Notes under the pieces: generated by a model
The model's input: the letters and a program-made list of their open reading frames with translations, nothing else
Told to the model about the DNA's origin: nothing
Database searches by the model: none
Assembly: GCF_019801605.1 (NCBI RefSeq)
Contig: NZ_JAHVIT010000003.1
Coordinates: forward strand, 335,631-399,630
Length of the DNA stretch: 64,000 nt
Origin: Maritimibacter alkaliphilus
Lineage (GTDB): Bacteria; Pseudomonadota; Alphaproteobacteria; Rhodobacterales; Rhodobacteraceae
Direction of reading: 5' to 3'
Made by a program: the position numbers and the translations under genes
In this document: piece by piece, positions 19,622-29,558 of the stretch
Layout of the letters: every line of letters starts with the position of its first letter
Numbering within the stretch: position 1 is the first letter of the stretch

Positions 19622-19740
19622 GGACGGGCCTCTTGCAGTTCTGCGCCAAGGAACAACATGGCGCCCGAAATGAAAAGACCCGGAAACGAAAACACCCGGA
19701 CGCGGGTCCGGGCGGCACGCCGGCGGAGAGGGCCGAGCGC

Positions 19741-19776
19741 GGAAAAGAAGAAGGGCGGTTCCTCGCGGAACCGCCC
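19741..19776 (-). terminator. Intrinsic terminator after porin
   Basis: On the minus strand GGGCGGTTCC-GCGA-GGAACCGCCC is followed by TTCTTCTTTTCC. It lies 31 bp beyond the porin stop. Confidence 0.88.
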
Positions 19777-19806
19777 CCTTGTACCGAGTAACCCGGCTTC
19801 TAAGAA

Positions 19807-20679
19807 TTAGAAGCTGAAGGTCACGCCGAGGTCGGCCTCGGTGTAACGGTCGCCGAGCGAACGGCTGTACTTGTCGAAGACGCCGGCCTTCAGAGCAGCG
19901 CCGCCGCCCAGGTCGTGTGCAACGTCTGCGCCGTATGCCCACTCTTCTGCGTCGTCGTCGTAGCCCAGGAAGCCACGGACTTTGGTTGCTGCGCCGACGT
20001 CGGTGCCGCCGTACACGGACCAGAAGCCGTAGTCGTCGTAGCCGGTGTAGCCAGCCGAGAAGTCAAACATGCCGACGGTGCCGCCAGCAGTCAGGATCCA
20101 CTCGGGTGCGCCCAGTGCGTCGTCGTAGTCCGACAGGCCCAGAGCGAAGGTGTAGCCGCCGGTTTCGTACGAGATCACGCCGTCCACGTCGTCGGTGTTG
20201 ACGTCGTAGGAGATGTGGCCGGTGAAGCCAGCCATCGAGTAGATCAGCGCAACGCCGGTGTTCGACGAACCGCGCGAGGAGTACGCGCTGATGCCGGCCG
20301 GGCCTTCGAAGTTCTGCAGACCGATGGTGGTGTTGAACGATGCGCCGGGCATGTTGTCCATCGCCCAGTCAACGTTGCCAACCTGCAGGGTCAGGCCGCC
20401 GGTCTTGATGAACATCTGAGCCGCGTTTGCGGTCGAGTCCAGGGTCACGTCGCCCGATTCTTGCGAACGGATACGCATCTTGCCGCCGAAGACCAGGCCG
20501 TTGTCGGCGGTGGTGGTGCCGGTGAAGGTCAGCTGGAAGCGCTGCTCGATGTAGGTCTCGTCAGCACGCGACTCGTCGTAGACAACACCGAAACGGCCAT
20601 AGCCTGCGATGCTGGTTTCTGCTGCGGCGGCGCCGGCGGTCAGGGCCAGGGCAGTCGACGCGAAGAGAATCTTTTTCAT
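19807..20679 (-). CDS. Outer-membrane porin (Rhodobacter type)
   Basis: 290 residues: signal peptide MKKILFASTALALTAGAAAA, then a 16-strand-porin-like body of alternating residues (ETSIAGYGRFGVVYDES, RFQLTFTGTTTADNGLVFGGKMRI). It ends in a terminal aromatic, DLGVTFSF, as required for BAM recognition. A good RBS (GAGGGA) precedes the ATG. It forms a general diffusion channel in the outer membrane. It is monocistronic, with its own terminator and a leader hairpin at 20706-20729, features of a strongly expressed gene. Confidence 0.93.
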   Translation of the reverse strand: MKKILFASTALALTAGAAAAETSIAGYGRFGVVYDESRADETYIEQRFQLTFTGTTTADNGLVFGGKMRIRSQESGDVTLDSTANAAQMFIKTGGLTLQVGNVDWAMDNMPGASFNTTIGLQNFEGPAGISAYSSRGSSNTGVALIYSMAGFTGHISYDVNTDDVDGVISYETGGYTFALGLSDYDDALGAPEWILTAGGTVGMFDFSAGYTGYDDYGFWSVYGGTDVGAATKVRGFLGYDDDAEEWAYGADVAHDLGGGAALKAGVFDKYSRSLGDRYTEADLGVTFSF

Positions 20680-21282
20680 GTGTTTCCCTCGGTTTCTCAG
20701 AGTGCCCCAATCGGAGAATCCGGATTGGGTATGCAGCGTCTTTCGCTCTTTTCACCCTTTCATTGCAAGTCCGCCGCCGAGGGGGGGACAAACCGGCGCC
20801 GCAATTGGTGCAAAGGTGCCACAGTTTCCGCAGCCCCCGGCCAGCGACGGCCTGCTCTGGGTCAGACGGGCGGACAGATGCAACGGCAGCCGCCGCGAGG
20901 ATCAGGCAGGGCAGGCGGCAGGATGCGGACGCCGTGTGGCGCGGCGCACCGATGCGGCCCGCGCCCGCCCGGCCCGGATCGACGGGCGAAGAGGACCCGC
21001 CCAAGGCTGGCCGGGAGGGCCCCAGCTGGAGGGCCCCGGCTGGCGTCCACCCGGACCGGGTGCCCTGCCTGACTGGGCAGGCAAGCTGTCCCGCCGCCCG
21101 GATCGCATGGAGCGAGTCTATAGTAGCCGGGGCGCCGGCACAGGTTTCGGGATCGGCCACTGCCCCCTGCGGCGCAGCACCGGTCACGGCTGGTTCAGGG
21201 CCCGCGGCGGCGGGGGAAAGGCGCTTGCCCCGCGTTCCCGGCTTCGGTACATCGGTGCAGACGACTGGAACGGGATCCTCGC
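20680..21282. other. 603-bp intergenic region between divergent porin and DUF3576 genes
   Basis: It holds the leaders of both divergent genes. At 20706-20729 a hairpin (CCCAATC / GATTGGG, with inner GGA/TCC pairs) lies 27-50 nt upstream of the porin start, probably in its untranslated leader. I find no convincing gene; the open frames across the rest are arginine/proline-rich shadows. No operator symmetry other than the hairpin stands out. Confidence 0.5.
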
Positions 21283-21774
21283 ATGAACCTGACGCGCACC
21301 ACCGCTGTTCTGGGCCTGACGGCCACGATTTTCCTGACGGGCTGTGGCGTTGGCAGCGCCCCGACCGCGGAGAACGACGCGACCATGGAGCGGATCCGCA
21401 CCACCGGCGCCAACCCCGAAGGTCTGGGCGGCAGCACCATCTGGGATCTCTTCCGGCAGCGCGACGACGGCACCACCGTGGCGGTCAATCGCTACCTCTG
21501 GAATGCCTCCCTCGACGTGCTGAGCTTCCTGCCGGTCGAGTCCGTCGACCCCTTCACAGGGGTGATCACCACCGGCTACGGCGTGCCCCCGGGCGGCGGT
21601 CAGGCCTACCGCGCGACGATCCTCGTCAGCGACCCGGCTCTCGAGGCGCGCTCGCTGCACGTGGCACTGATGGATCGCTCCGGTCGGCAGGTCGCAACCT
21701 CCACGCAGCGTGCGGTCGAGGATGCGATCCTGACCCGCGCCCGCCAGCTGCGCGTTGCCGACGGCAAACGCTGA
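21283..21774 (+). CDS. DUF3576 lipoprotein
   Basis: A 163-residue lipoprotein with signal MNLTRTTAVLGLTATIFLTGC (lipobox LTGC). The body matches DUF3576 (STIWDLFRQRDDGTTVAVNR, YLWNASLDVLSFLPVESVDP, GGVIT-like GVITTGYG). In Rhodobacterales, as I recall, it usually neighbours leuS and lptE, suggesting an envelope role, but the function is unknown. Here a glycosyltransferase gene on the other strand separates it from leuS. Its own terminator follows at 21805. Confidence 0.85.
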   Translation: MNLTRTTAVLGLTATIFLTGCGVGSAPTAENDATMERIRTTGANPEGLGGSTIWDLFRQRDDGTTVAVNRYLWNASLDVLSFLPVESVDPFTGVITTGYGVPPGGGQAYRATILVSDPALEARSLHVALMDRSGRQVATSTQRAVEDAILTRARQLRVADGKR

Positions 21775-21804
21775 GCCGGCCCACCACGCCGCTCCGGACA
21801 TGAC

Positions 21805-21829
21805 AAGGCGCCCCGCAGGGCGCCTTTTT
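21805..21829 (+). terminator. Intrinsic terminator after DUF3576 gene
   Basis: AAGGCGCCC-CGCA-GGGCGCCTT followed by TTT, 30 bp after the stop. The opposite gene ends at 21852, so the hairpin may serve both strands. Confidence 0.88.
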
Positions 21830-21851
21830 CATGCCGTCTCCCCGCCCGGGT

Positions 21852-23096
21852 TCAGAGCGGATGCCCCGCCAATGTGGCCACCCAGTCCATCTGCCGCGGC
21901 AGGCCATGCCGCTTGAGGTCATAGCCGCCCACGACCACCTCGCGCGCCGCTGCCCCGAGCCTCTGGCGCAGGCCTTCGTCCTCCAGCAGCTCCTCCACCC
22001 GGTCCACCAGCCCGGCACCGTCGAAGAAGTCGACCAGCAGCCCGGTCTCGCCATCGGTCAGGACCTCCTGCACCGGCGCGGTCGCACTGGCCACGAGGGC
22101 GCCGCCGACGCTCATCGTCTCGAGCATCGACCAGCTGAGCACGAAGGGATAGGTCAGGTAGATATGCGCCCGGCTGAGCTGCAGCATCGCCACGAACCGG
22201 TCATAGGGAATGCGGCCGAGGAAATGCACCCGGGCCCAGTCGGCATCGGAGATCTGCCCGCGGACCTCGTCGATGTAGATCTGCTTCCACGTCTTGCCGG
22301 CGGGGGGCTGCGCGCCGTAGCTCACGCCGTCGCCGCCGACCACGAGGATCTCTGCCCCCGGGCGCCGCCGCAGAAGCTCCGGCAGGGCCCGCATGAAGAC
22401 ATGGTAGCCGCGGTAGGGCTCGAGGTTGCGGTTCACGAAGGTGATCACCTCGTCCTCGCGGCTCAGGACGCGGCCCCCCGGCAGGGTGAAGGTCGCGCCC
22501 GGTCGGGGCTGAAGGGCATCGGTGTCGATACCGTCATGGATCACGCTGATCTTGTCGCGGAATTCCGGCGGGAAGGTATCCGCCTGGAAGGCGGTCGGGC
22601 TGATGCCCGCATCGGCAAAGGGAAACTGCAGGTGATTGTTCAGGTTCTTCAGGCGCAGGCGCAGCTTGTCCGCCTCGGGGTCCTTGCTGGTGAACTCGGG
22701 ATCGAACTGCGTGTGCGGATACTCGGCCAGGTGATAGAGCTCGCAGTAGAGCCCTAGTCGCGCGCCGGGCCAGACGTCCTTGAGGAACATCGACTCGCCC
22801 CAACCGGGATGGGCGAGGATCACATCGGGCGTATAGCCGGTCTCGCGCAGGGCACGGGCCGCGCGGAAACAGGCCTCGCCCCGGGTCACCTTGCTGTCGA
22901 AATCCAGCACCCAGGGGTGGGTCTGCTGCTTCGCCTTCGTCCCGATCTTGTAGGGAATGACCCGGACACCGTTCCAGACCACCGGCTTCTCGACCCGCAG
23001 CGTGAGCGCCGTCACCTCGTGGCCGGCCCGCACCAGGGCCGGGGCGAGATGCTTGTACTGCCCCGGAAAGTTCTGGTGGATCACCAATATCTTCAT
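21852..23096 (-). CDS. Glycosyltransferase family 4 protein
   Basis: A 414-residue GT-B glycosyltransferase. The N-terminus [20 protein letters not shown] is the typical first Rossmann segment. The C-terminal donor-binding region includes [25 protein letters not shown] and [20 protein letters not shown], then [20 protein letters not shown]. It is cytoplasmic and uses a nucleotide sugar, probably for surface polysaccharide. The start ATG (23096-23094) opens the frame at MKILV. It is the only minus-strand gene between the DUF3576 gene and holA, so it looks inserted into a conserved block. Confidence 0.9.
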   Translation of the reverse strand: MKILVIHQNFPGQYKHLAPALVRAGHEVTALTLRVEKPVVWNGVRVIPYKIGTKAKQQTHPWVLDFDSKVTRGEACFRAARALRETGYTPDVILAHPGWGESMFLKDVWPGARLGLYCELYHLAEYPHTQFDPEFTSKDPEADKLRLRLKNLNNHLQFPFADAGISPTAFQADTFPPEFRDKISVIHDGIDTDALQPRPGATFTLPGGRVLSREDEVITFVNRNLEPYRGYHVFMRALPELLRRRPGAEILVVGGDGVSYGAQPPAGKTWKQIYIDEVRGQISDADWARVHFLGRIPYDRFVAMLQLSRAHIYLTYPFVLSWSMLETMSVGGALVASATAPVQEVLTDGETGLLVDFFDGAGLVDRVEELLEDEGLRQRLGAAAREVVVGGYDLKRHGLPRQMDWVATLAGHPL

Positions 23097-23259
23097 TCTG
23101 CCCGCCCTTGCGCCGTTCCTGCCTCTGGTCCCCGTTATACCGGTCCGAGACCGCCGGGGAAGACCCGCCAATGCCGCAATTCCACGGGATATCCTCTGGA
23201 CCCGCCCGGCGCGGGCGCATATCACGCCTCCCAAGCATTCAAACCGCAGGGGACGCCGC

Positions 23260-25806
23260 ATGTCGCGCTATTCCGCCGCCGAAATCGAAGCCAAGTGGCA
23301 AGAGGCCTGGGACAAGGCCGGCATCTTCCGCGCCGAAGTGGCGCAGGACAAACCGAAGTACTACGTGCTCGAGATGTTCCCCTACCCGTCGGGGCGCATC
23401 CACATGGGCCACGTGCGCAACTACACGATGGGCGACGTCGTGGCGCGCTACAAGTCCTCCACCGGGCACAACGTGCTGCACCCAATGGGCTGGGACGCCT
23501 TCGGGATGCCCGCCGAGAACGCCGCAATGGCCTCGGGCGGTCACCCCAAGGAGTGGACCTACAACAACATCGCCGACATGCGCGGCCAGATGAAGCCGCT
23601 GGGCCTGTCGATCGACTGGTCGCGTGAATTCGCCACCTGCGATCCGGAATACTACGGCCAGCAGCAGGCGCTGTTCCTCGACTTCCTCGACAAGGGCCTC
23701 GTCTACCGCAAGAACGCCGTGGTGAACTGGGATCCGGTCGACATGACCGTGCTGGCGAACGAGCAGGTCGAGAACGGGCGCGGCTGGCGCTCGGGCGCAC
23801 TGGTCGAACGGCGCGAGCTGACCCAGTGGTTCTTCAAGATCTCCGACTTCTCCGAGGACCTTCTCGAGGCGCTCGACGGGCTCGACGACTGGCCCGCCAA
23901 GGTCAAGCTGATGCAGGCCAACTGGATCGGCAAGTCGCGCGGCCTGCAATTCTCCTTCGGCCTCGTCGAGGGCGAGGAAGAGCTCGGCCATGACCGGGTC
24001 GAGGTCTATACCACCCGTCCCGACACCCTGCTGGGCGCCTCCTTCGTCGGCATCTCGGCCGATCACCCGCTGGCCAAGGAACTGGCCGCGAAGGACGAGA
24101 AGATCGCCGCCTTCTGCGAGGAATGCCGCAAGGGCGGCACCACCGAAGAGGCGATCGAGACCGCCGAGAAGCTGGGCTATGACACCGGCCTCAAGGCCCG
24201 CCACCCCTTTGACAACGCATGGGAACTGCCGGTCTACATCGCGAACTTCATCCTGATGGACTACGGCACGGGCGCGATCTTCGGCTGCCCGGCCCATGAC
24301 CCGCGCGACTACGAGTTCGCCTCGAAGTACGAGCTGCCCATCGTCACCACCTTCGAACCGGTCGAGGGCGAGTATCCGGCAGGCGAGGCCTTCGTGCCGC
24401 TGAAGTCCGAGAAGGTCCGCTACGTGCGCGGCTTCGCGGGCGAAGAGGTCCAGACCGGCGAACAGGGCGTCGATGCCGCCATCGACTTCTGCGAGGCCAA
24501 CGGCGTGGGCCGCGGCGTGACCAAGTTCCGCCTGCGCGACTGGGGCCTCTCCCGTCAGCGCTACTGGGGCTGCCCGATCCCGGTCGTGCATTGCGCCGAC
24601 TGCGGCGTGGTGCCCGAGAAGAAGGAAAACCTGCCGATCAGGCTGCCCGACGATGTCACCTTCGACACGCCCGGCAACCCGCTGGACCGGCACCCGACGT
24701 GGCGCGACTGCAGCTGCCCGACCTGCGGCAAGCCCGCCCGGCGCGAGACCGACACGATGGACACCTTCGTGGACAGCTCGTGGTACTACGCGCGCTTCAC
24801 CTCGCCGCGCGCCGATGTGCCCATCGACATGACCGAGGCCGCCTACTGGATGAACGTCGACCAGTACATCGGCGGCATCGAGCACGCGATCCTGCACCTG
24901 CTCTACTCGCGCTTCTTCGCCCGGGCGATGCACATCTGCGGCCACCTGCCCTCCACCGCGCAGGAGCCGTTCAACGCGCTCTTCACGCAGGGCATGGTGA
25001 CCCATGAGATCTACCAGACCAAGGACGCCAACGACCGCCCCGTCTATCACTTCCCCGAGGATGTGACCGACGGCAAGCTGGCCGATGGCACCGAGGTGGA
25101 GATCATCCCCTCCGCCAAGATGTCGAAGTCGAAGAAGAACGTGGTCGACCCCGTCTCGATCATCTCTGCCTACGGCGCGGATACCGCGCGCTGGTTCGTG
25201 CTCTCCGACAGCCCGCCGGAACGGGACGTGGAATGGACCGCCGCCGGCGCCGAAGCCGCGCACCGGCACCTCTCGCGGGTCTACCGCATCGCGGCCGAGA
25301 TCGACGCGGCGGCGCCTGCGGATGCGACCGAGGACGAGGCCTTGCTGCGCGAGATGCACAAGGCCGTGCGCGACGTGACGCTGGGGATCGAGAGCTTCGG
25401 CTTCAACGCCTCCATCGCGCGGCTCTATGCCTTCACCAACGCGCTCGGCAAGTCCAAGGCCGGGGGCGCGGCCAAGCGCGAGGCGGCGCTGGTTCTGGCC
25501 CAGCTGATGTCGCCGATGACCCCGCACCTCGCGGAAGAGGTCTGGTCCCTGCTGGGCGGCGAGGGCCTGATCGCAGACGCGCCCTGGCCGCAGGCCGACG
25601 AGGCGATGCTGGTCGAGGACACGGTCACCCTGCCGATCCAGGTGAACGGCAAGCGCCGGGGCGAAATCACCGTGCCGCGCGACATGCCGAAGGACGAGGT
25701 TGAAAAGCTGGCGATGTCCAGCAAAGCTGTGATCCGGACGCTGGACGGGGCCCAGCCCAAGAAGATCATCGTCGTCCCCGGACGGATCGTGAATGTCGTT
25801 GTCTGA
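23260..25806 (+). CDS. leuS: Leucyl-tRNA synthetase
   Basis: An 848-residue class Ia synthetase. The HIGH-type motif is [14 protein letters not shown] near the N-terminus, the CP1 editing domain is in the middle ([15 protein letters not shown]), and the KMSKS loop is [13 protein letters not shown] near residue 625. An [14 protein letters not shown] segment is also diagnostic. ATG 23260 follows AGGGGA; longer in-frame starts overlap the opposite gene. It overlaps lptE by 14 nt. Confidence 0.98.
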   Translation: MSRYSAAEIEAKWQEAWDKAGIFRAEVAQDKPKYYVLEMFPYPSGRIHMGHVRNYTMGDVVARYKSSTGHNVLHPMGWDAFGMPAENAAMASGGHPKEWTYNNIADMRGQMKPLGLSIDWSREFATCDPEYYGQQQALFLDFLDKGLVYRKNAVVNWDPVDMTVLANEQVENGRGWRSGALVERRELTQWFFKISDFSEDLLEALDGLDDWPAKVKLMQANWIGKSRGLQFSFGLVEGEEELGHDRVEVYTTRPDTLLGASFVGISADHPLAKELAAKDEKIAAFCEECRKGGTTEEAIETAEKLGYDTGLKARHPFDNAWELPVYIANFILMDYGTGAIFGCPAHDPRDYEFASKYELPIVTTFEPVEGEYPAGEAFVPLKSEKVRYVRGFAGEEVQTGEQGVDAAIDFCEANGVGRGVTKFRLRDWGLSRQRYWGCPIPVVHCADCGVVPEKKENLPIRLPDDVTFDTPGNPLDRHPTWRDCSCPTCGKPARRETDTMDTFVDSSWYYARFTSPRADVPIDMTEAAYWMNVDQYIGGIEHAILHLLYSRFFARAMHICGHLPSTAQEPFNALFTQGMVTHEIYQTKDANDRPVYHFPEDVTDGKLADGTEVEIIPSAKMSKSKKNVVDPVSIISAYGADTARWFVLSDSPPERDVEWTAAGAEAAHRHLSRVYRIAAEIDAAAPADATEDEALLREMHKAVRDVTLGIESFGFNASIARLYAFTNALGKSKAGGAAKREAALVLAQLMSPMTPHLAEEVWSLLGGEGLIADAPWPQADEAMLVEDTVTLPIQVNGKRRGEITVPRDMPKDEVEKLAMSSKAVIRTLDGAQPKKIIVVPGRIVNVVV

Positions 25807-26317
25807 CCGACGCCGGTTTCTGACCCTGCTCGCAGCCGCGGGCGCATCCGTGGGCGGCCTTGCCGCCTGCGGCTTCACCCCCGCCTATGCGCCGCAGGGC
25901 GGGGCCACCCGGCTGGTGAACCGGATGCAGATCGAGGCCCCGCGCGACGGCGACGCCTATGACGTCGTCAGCCACCTCGAGACGCTCTTCGGCCGGTCGG
26001 GCAACCCGGATTATTTCCTCGACCTGACCCTGCGGGTGGACGAGGAGCGCATGGCGATCACCGATTCGAACATCGCGACCCGGATCAACGTGACCGGCGC
26101 GGCCATGTTCACCCTGACGGCCGTGGCCACGGGGGACGTGATCACCTCGGGCGAGGTCTCCAGCTTCACCGGCTATTCCGCCACCGGCTCCACCGTGGCG
26201 ACGCAATCCGCCGCAATGGACGCCCGCGAACGGCTGATGACCATCCTCGCCGACCGGATCGCCACCCGGCTCTACGCCATCGCCCCCGATTTACCCGCCG
26301 ACCCGTCGGCGGTCTGA
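25793..26317 (+). CDS. lptE: LPS-assembly lipoprotein LptE
   Basis: A 174-residue lipoprotein: [21 protein letters not shown] with lipobox LAAC followed by GFTPAYAPQ, which is typical of alphaproteobacterial LptE. It inserts as a plug into LptD at the outer membrane and helps deliver LPS. The gene starts inside the last codons of leuS (14-nt overlap) and ends 4 nt before holA, so leuS-lptE-holA form one operon. Confidence 0.9.
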   Translation: MSLSDRRRFLTLLAAAGASVGGLAACGFTPAYAPQGGATRLVNRMQIEAPRDGDAYDVVSHLETLFGRSGNPDYFLDLTLRVDEERMAITDSNIATRINVTGAAMFTLTAVATGDVITSGEVSSFTGYSATGSTVATQSAAMDARERLMTILADRIATRLYAIAPDLPADPSAV

Positions 26318-26321
26318 GCCG

Positions 26322-27347
26322 ATGAAGCTCTCGCCTCGCGACGCCCCGCGCTACTTCGCCCGGCCCGATCCCGAGGCCACGGGCCTGCTGATCTACGGGC
26401 CCGACGCCATGCGCGTGGCCCTGAAGCGGCAGGAGGTCATCGCGGCCCTGATCGGCCCCGAGGGCGAGGCCGAGATGCGCCTGACCCGGATGCAGGGCGG
26501 CGACCTGCGCAAGGACCCGGCGCAGCTTATCGACGCGATCAAGGCGCAGGGGTTCTTCCCCGGCCCGCGCGTGGCCTTCGTGGAAGAGGCGAACGAGACC
26601 GCCGCCCCCGCGATCCTCACCGCGCTGGAGGACTGGCGCCCCGGCGACGCGCAGATCGTGATCACCGCCGGCCAGCTGAAGCCCACCTCCAAGATCCGCA
26701 AGGCCTTCGAAGGCCACCGCTCGGCCTATTGCGCCGCGATCTACGACAACCCGCCCACGCAGGAGGAGATCGAGGCCGACCTGAAGCGCGCGGGCCTCAA
26801 GACCCTGCCGCCCGAGGCGTTGCGCGATCTTTCCGACCTCGCCAAGACGCTCGATCCCGGCGACTTCCGCCAGACGCTGGAGAAGCTCGCGCTCTACAAG
26901 TTCCGCGACGATACGCCGGTCACCGCGCAGGACATCGCCGAGGTCGCCCCGCGCTCGATCGAGGCCGCCCTCGATGATGCGCTCGACGTGGTGGCCGAGG
27001 GCCGAGCCAGGGACCTCGGCATGGTGCTGCGCCGCCTGCAGGGTCAGGGCGTGGCGCCGGTCACGCTCTGCATCGGGGCGATGCGCCATTTCCGCACGCT
27101 CTACACCGTCTCCTCCGCCCCCGGCGGCCCGCAGGAGGGCATCGGCCGGCTGCGCCCGCCGGTCTTCGGACCGCGCCGCGACAAGGTGCTGCGACAGGCA
27201 CAGGGCTGGGACCCGCAGCGCCTGGAACAGGCGATCACCCTGCTCACGGACACCGACCTCGCCCTGCGCTCCGCCGGGCAGAGCGCCCCGCAGCAGGCCC
27301 TCGTGGAACGTGCGCTGATCCGGCTCTCCATGCTGGCGCGCCGCTAG
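26322..27347 (+). CDS. holA: DNA polymerase III delta subunit
   Basis: 341 residues. This clamp-loader subunit opens the beta clamp. The N-terminal AAA+ domain starts with FARPDPEATGLLIYGPDAMRV and includes ALEDWRPGDAQIVITAGQL. The middle carries LEKLALYKFRDD and the C-terminal domain ends GQSAPQQALVERALIRLSML. Order and length match HolA. The start follows lptE by 4 nt. Confidence 0.95.
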   Translation: MKLSPRDAPRYFARPDPEATGLLIYGPDAMRVALKRQEVIAALIGPEGEAEMRLTRMQGGDLRKDPAQLIDAIKAQGFFPGPRVAFVEEANETAAPAILTALEDWRPGDAQIVITAGQLKPTSKIRKAFEGHRSAYCAAIYDNPPTQEEIEADLKRAGLKTLPPEALRDLSDLAKTLDPGDFRQTLEKLALYKFRDDTPVTAQDIAEVAPRSIEAALDDALDVVAEGRARDLGMVLRRLQGQGVAPVTLCIGAMRHFRTLYTVSSAPGGPQEGIGRLRPPVFGPRRDKVLRQAQGWDPQRLEQAITLLTDTDLALRSAGQSAPQQALVERALIRLSMLARR

Positions 27348-27440
27348 GGCACATCCGCCTCCCCTTTACGCGCTGCCGCTTTTCGGCTCTGCTGACGCCA
27401 TGGGCCGGTGGAGGAGCCGTGCCCGAGGAGGAGGACAGAC

Positions 27441-28049
27441 ATGTACACGCTGATCGGCAGCCCGATGAACCGCACCTTCCGCGTCCTGTGGGCGCTGGAG
27501 GAACTGGAGCAGCCCTACACCCGCCAGATCGAACAGCCGCGCTCCGCCGCGGTCTGTGCCCTCTCGCCCCTCGGCAAGGTGCCGATCCTTCTGGTGGATG
27601 ACGAGCCGGTGACGGATTCCGTCGCAATCCTGACCTATCTCGCGGATCGCCACGGCGGCCTGACCCATCCGGCAGGCACGCTGGCCCGCGCCCGGCAGGA
27701 CGCGCTGACCCACCAGGTGCTGGACGAGATCGAGGCGCTGATCTGGACCGCCGCCCGCCATACCTTCATCCTGCCCGAGGAGCGCCGCGTGCCCGACATC
27801 AAGCCCGCGCTGCGATGGGAGTACGAAAAGAACCTCACCAGCCTCGCCACGCGCCTCGCGGATCAGCCCTACCTCGCGGGCGAGGAGATGACGGTGCCCG
27901 ACATCCTGGCGCTGCATTGCCTGAACTGGGCCGCCGCCGCCCGCTTCCCGGAGCCGCCCGCGCCGCTGGCTGCCTATGCCGCCCGCCTGCGCGCCCGCCC
28001 CGGCTACAAGCGCGCGGTCACCTCGGAAAAGACGGCCCAGGCCGCCTGA
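27441..28049 (+). CDS. Glutathione S-transferase
   Basis: A 202-residue GST. The thioredoxin-like N-terminal domain (MYTLIGSPMNRTFRVLWAL) has the cis-Pro/GSH segment GKVPILLVDDEPVTDSVAIL, and the helical C-terminal domain has LADQPYLAGEEMTVPDILAL. A very strong RBS (AGGAGGAGGA) precedes the ATG. It is monocistronic and cytoplasmic; the substrate is unknown. Confidence 0.92.
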   Translation: MYTLIGSPMNRTFRVLWALEELEQPYTRQIEQPRSAAVCALSPLGKVPILLVDDEPVTDSVAILTYLADRHGGLTHPAGTLARARQDALTHQVLDEIEALIWTAARHTFILPEERRVPDIKPALRWEYEKNLTSLATRLADQPYLAGEEMTVPDILALHCLNWAAAARFPEPPAPLAAYAARLRARPGYKRAVTSEKTAQAA

Positions 28050-28091
28050 CCAGCGCCGCCTCCCCAGGCTAAGCACCGCCCCCATAAAGAA

Positions 28092-28128
28092 GGCCCCGCC
28101 GCATCACGCGCCGGGGCCCTTCATTTCC
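28092..28128 (+). terminator. Probable terminator after GST gene
   Basis: GGCCCCG (28092-28098) pairs with CGGGGCC (28112-28118), followed by CTTCATTT. The loop is 13 nt and the T-tract weak, so confidence is moderate. The start of the next composite repeat overlaps its tail. Confidence 0.5.
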
Positions 28129-28184
28129 GTTGCAGAAATATCCTCGGGGGGGCCGCGCCAGCGGCGGGGGGCAGACAGCCCCCC
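28119..28184 (-). repeat. Composite stem repeat, copy 2
   Basis: Conserved block CTTCATTT...AAATATCCTCGGGGGG, then stem GCCGC-GCCA-GCGGC (28152-28165), then stem GGGGGGC-AGACA-GCCCCCC (28166-28184). Opposite orientation to the copy at 12017. It lies between convergent genes. Confidence 0.75.
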
Positions 28185-28222
28185 TCCAGCATGTCCCCAA
28201 GCGCAAAGGCCCCGGCACCCAC

Positions 28223-28268
28223 CCAAGAATCTTCGAAAATTCTTGGGAAAATCCTTCGAAGAATTTTC
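28223..28268. repeat. Paired AT-rich palindrome element, type A
   Basis: Two abutting near-perfect palindromes: 24 bp with outer arm CCAAGAAT (28223-28246) and 22 bp with outer arm GAAAAT (28247-28268), both centred on TTCGAA. Each has a single mismatched pair relative to the perfect copy at 34103-34148. Confidence 0.85.
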
Positions 28269-28307
28269 CGCGCCCGGCCGGAACGACCTGCAGCCCCTCG
28301 CCCCAGC

Positions 28308-28352
28308 CCGTTTTCTTGAAAGAAAACGGACCGGAAAATGTGCATTTTCCGG
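28308..28352. repeat. Paired AT-rich palindrome element, type B, inverted
   Basis: CCGTTTTCTT/AAGAAAACGG (28308-28329) followed after 1 bp by CCGGAAAATG/CATTTTCCGG (28331-28352). These are the same two palindromes as at 11915-11959 but in reversed order, which is what inversion of the whole element would give. It ends 9 bp before the flavoprotein stop. Confidence 0.85.
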
Positions 28353-28360
28353 ACTGGGCC

Positions 28361-29521
28361 TCAGGCGCAGGCGCGCGCTGCGGCCAGACCGGCCCAGCGG
28401 CCGGTCGCAAGGCAGGCGGTCAGCAGGTAGCCTCCGGTAGGGGCCTCCCAGTCCAGCATCTCGCCGCAGGCAAAGACGCCCGGCCGCGCCACGACGCCAA
28501 GCTCCGCATCCAGCCCCTCGAACCGCAGCCCGCCCGCGACGGAGATCGCCTCGTCCATCGGCCGCGGACCCACGAGCGGCAGGGGCAGCGCCTTGATCGC
28601 GGCCGCCACGTCCTCCGGCAGGGGACGTGCGCATTCCATCAGAAGCGCCCGTTTCGCCGGGTCGAACTTCAGCGCCTTTCGCAGGTGGCTGGCCAGTGAA
28701 TCGCCGCGCCTGCGGCGTGACAGCCGGGCCCGCACCTCCTCGAGGCCCAGGTCGGGCGCGAGGTCCAGCAGCAGCGGCACGCCCTCCCTCAGACGGTCGG
28801 CCAGGGCATAGACCGCCCCGCCCTCGATGCCCCGGGCCGAGATCACGAATTCGCCACGGCTCACCCGGTCCCCGGCGCGCAGCGCCACGGCCTTCACCGG
28901 GCGGCCGAACTGGGGTGCCATCTTCTCGGTCCAGTCCACGAGGAAACCGCAGTTCGCCGGCTGGAAGGGAGCCACCGGCGCGACCCAGGCCGCCCAGCCC
29001 CCGTCGGAGCCGAGCCGCGCCCAGCTGGCCCCTCCGCAGGCCAGCACCACCGCGTCGGGCGTCACCTCCCGCGGGCCCTCGGGCGTGTCGAAGCGCAGCG
29101 CGCGCGGGCTGTCGCCCCAGCCGGTCCAGCGCCAGCGCCGGTGCAGCACCACCCCCAGCCCGTCGAGCCGCGCAAGCCAGGCCCGCAGCAGCGGCGAGGC
29201 CTTCATCACCTTCGGGAAGACCCGCCCGGTGGAGCCGGTGAAGAGCGCCTGTCCCAGCCCCTCTGCCCAGTCCTGCACGTCGCGCGGACCGAAGGCCTCC
29301 AGCATCGGGCGCAGCACGGGCGCCGCCCCGCCATAGGCCGCGAGGACCCGGTCGAAGGGTTCGTCCTTGGTCAGGTTCAGCCCGGACTTGCCGGCCATCA
29401 GGAACTTGCGCGCAGGCGAGGGCATCGCCTCGGCCAGCACGACCCGATGGCCCTGCCCCGCCGCGGCCTCTGCCGCCATCAGCCCCGCGGGGCCCGCACC
29501 GATCACCCAGATCTCAGCCAC
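28361..29521 (-). CDS. NAD(P)/FAD-dependent flavoprotein (HI0933/TIGR03862-like)
   Basis: A 386-residue flavoprotein. The N-terminal dinucleotide-binding motif IWVIGAGPAGLMAAEAAAGQ is followed by RKFLMAGKSGLNLTKDE, the hallmark of the HI0933 (BaiN-like) family; FACGEMLDWEAPTGGYLL is near the end. I propose a GTG start at 29521 (MAEIWVIG after AAAGG), since the frame upstream has no family resemblance. Probably a cytoplasmic oxidoreductase of unknown substrate. Divergent from the HNH gene, 37 bp apart. Confidence 0.88.
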   Translation of the reverse strand: MAEIWVIGAGPAGLMAAEAAAGQGHRVVLAEAMPSPARKFLMAGKSGLNLTKDEPFDRVLAAYGGAAPVLRPMLEAFGPRDVQDWAEGLGQALFTGSTGRVFPKVMKASPLLRAWLARLDGLGVVLHRRWRWTGWGDSPRALRFDTPEGPREVTPDAVVLACGGASWARLGSDGGWAAWVAPVAPFQPANCGFLVDWTEKMAPQFGRPVKAVALRAGDRVSRGEFVISARGIEGGAVYALADRLREGVPLLLDLAPDLGLEEVRARLSRRRRGDSLASHLRKALKFDPAKRALLMECARPLPEDVAAAIKALPLPLVGPRPMDEAISVAGGLRFEGLDAELGVVARPGVFACGEMLDWEAPTGGYLLTACLATGRWAGLAAARACA

Positions 29522-29558
29522 GTCTTGCCTTTCCCGGCCCCTCGGCCAGATTAGCCCC

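Noticed and set aside
28130..28699. Open frame running from the repeat cluster into the flavoprotein region
   Set aside because: It lies antisense to the flavoprotein gene and mostly translates repeats.
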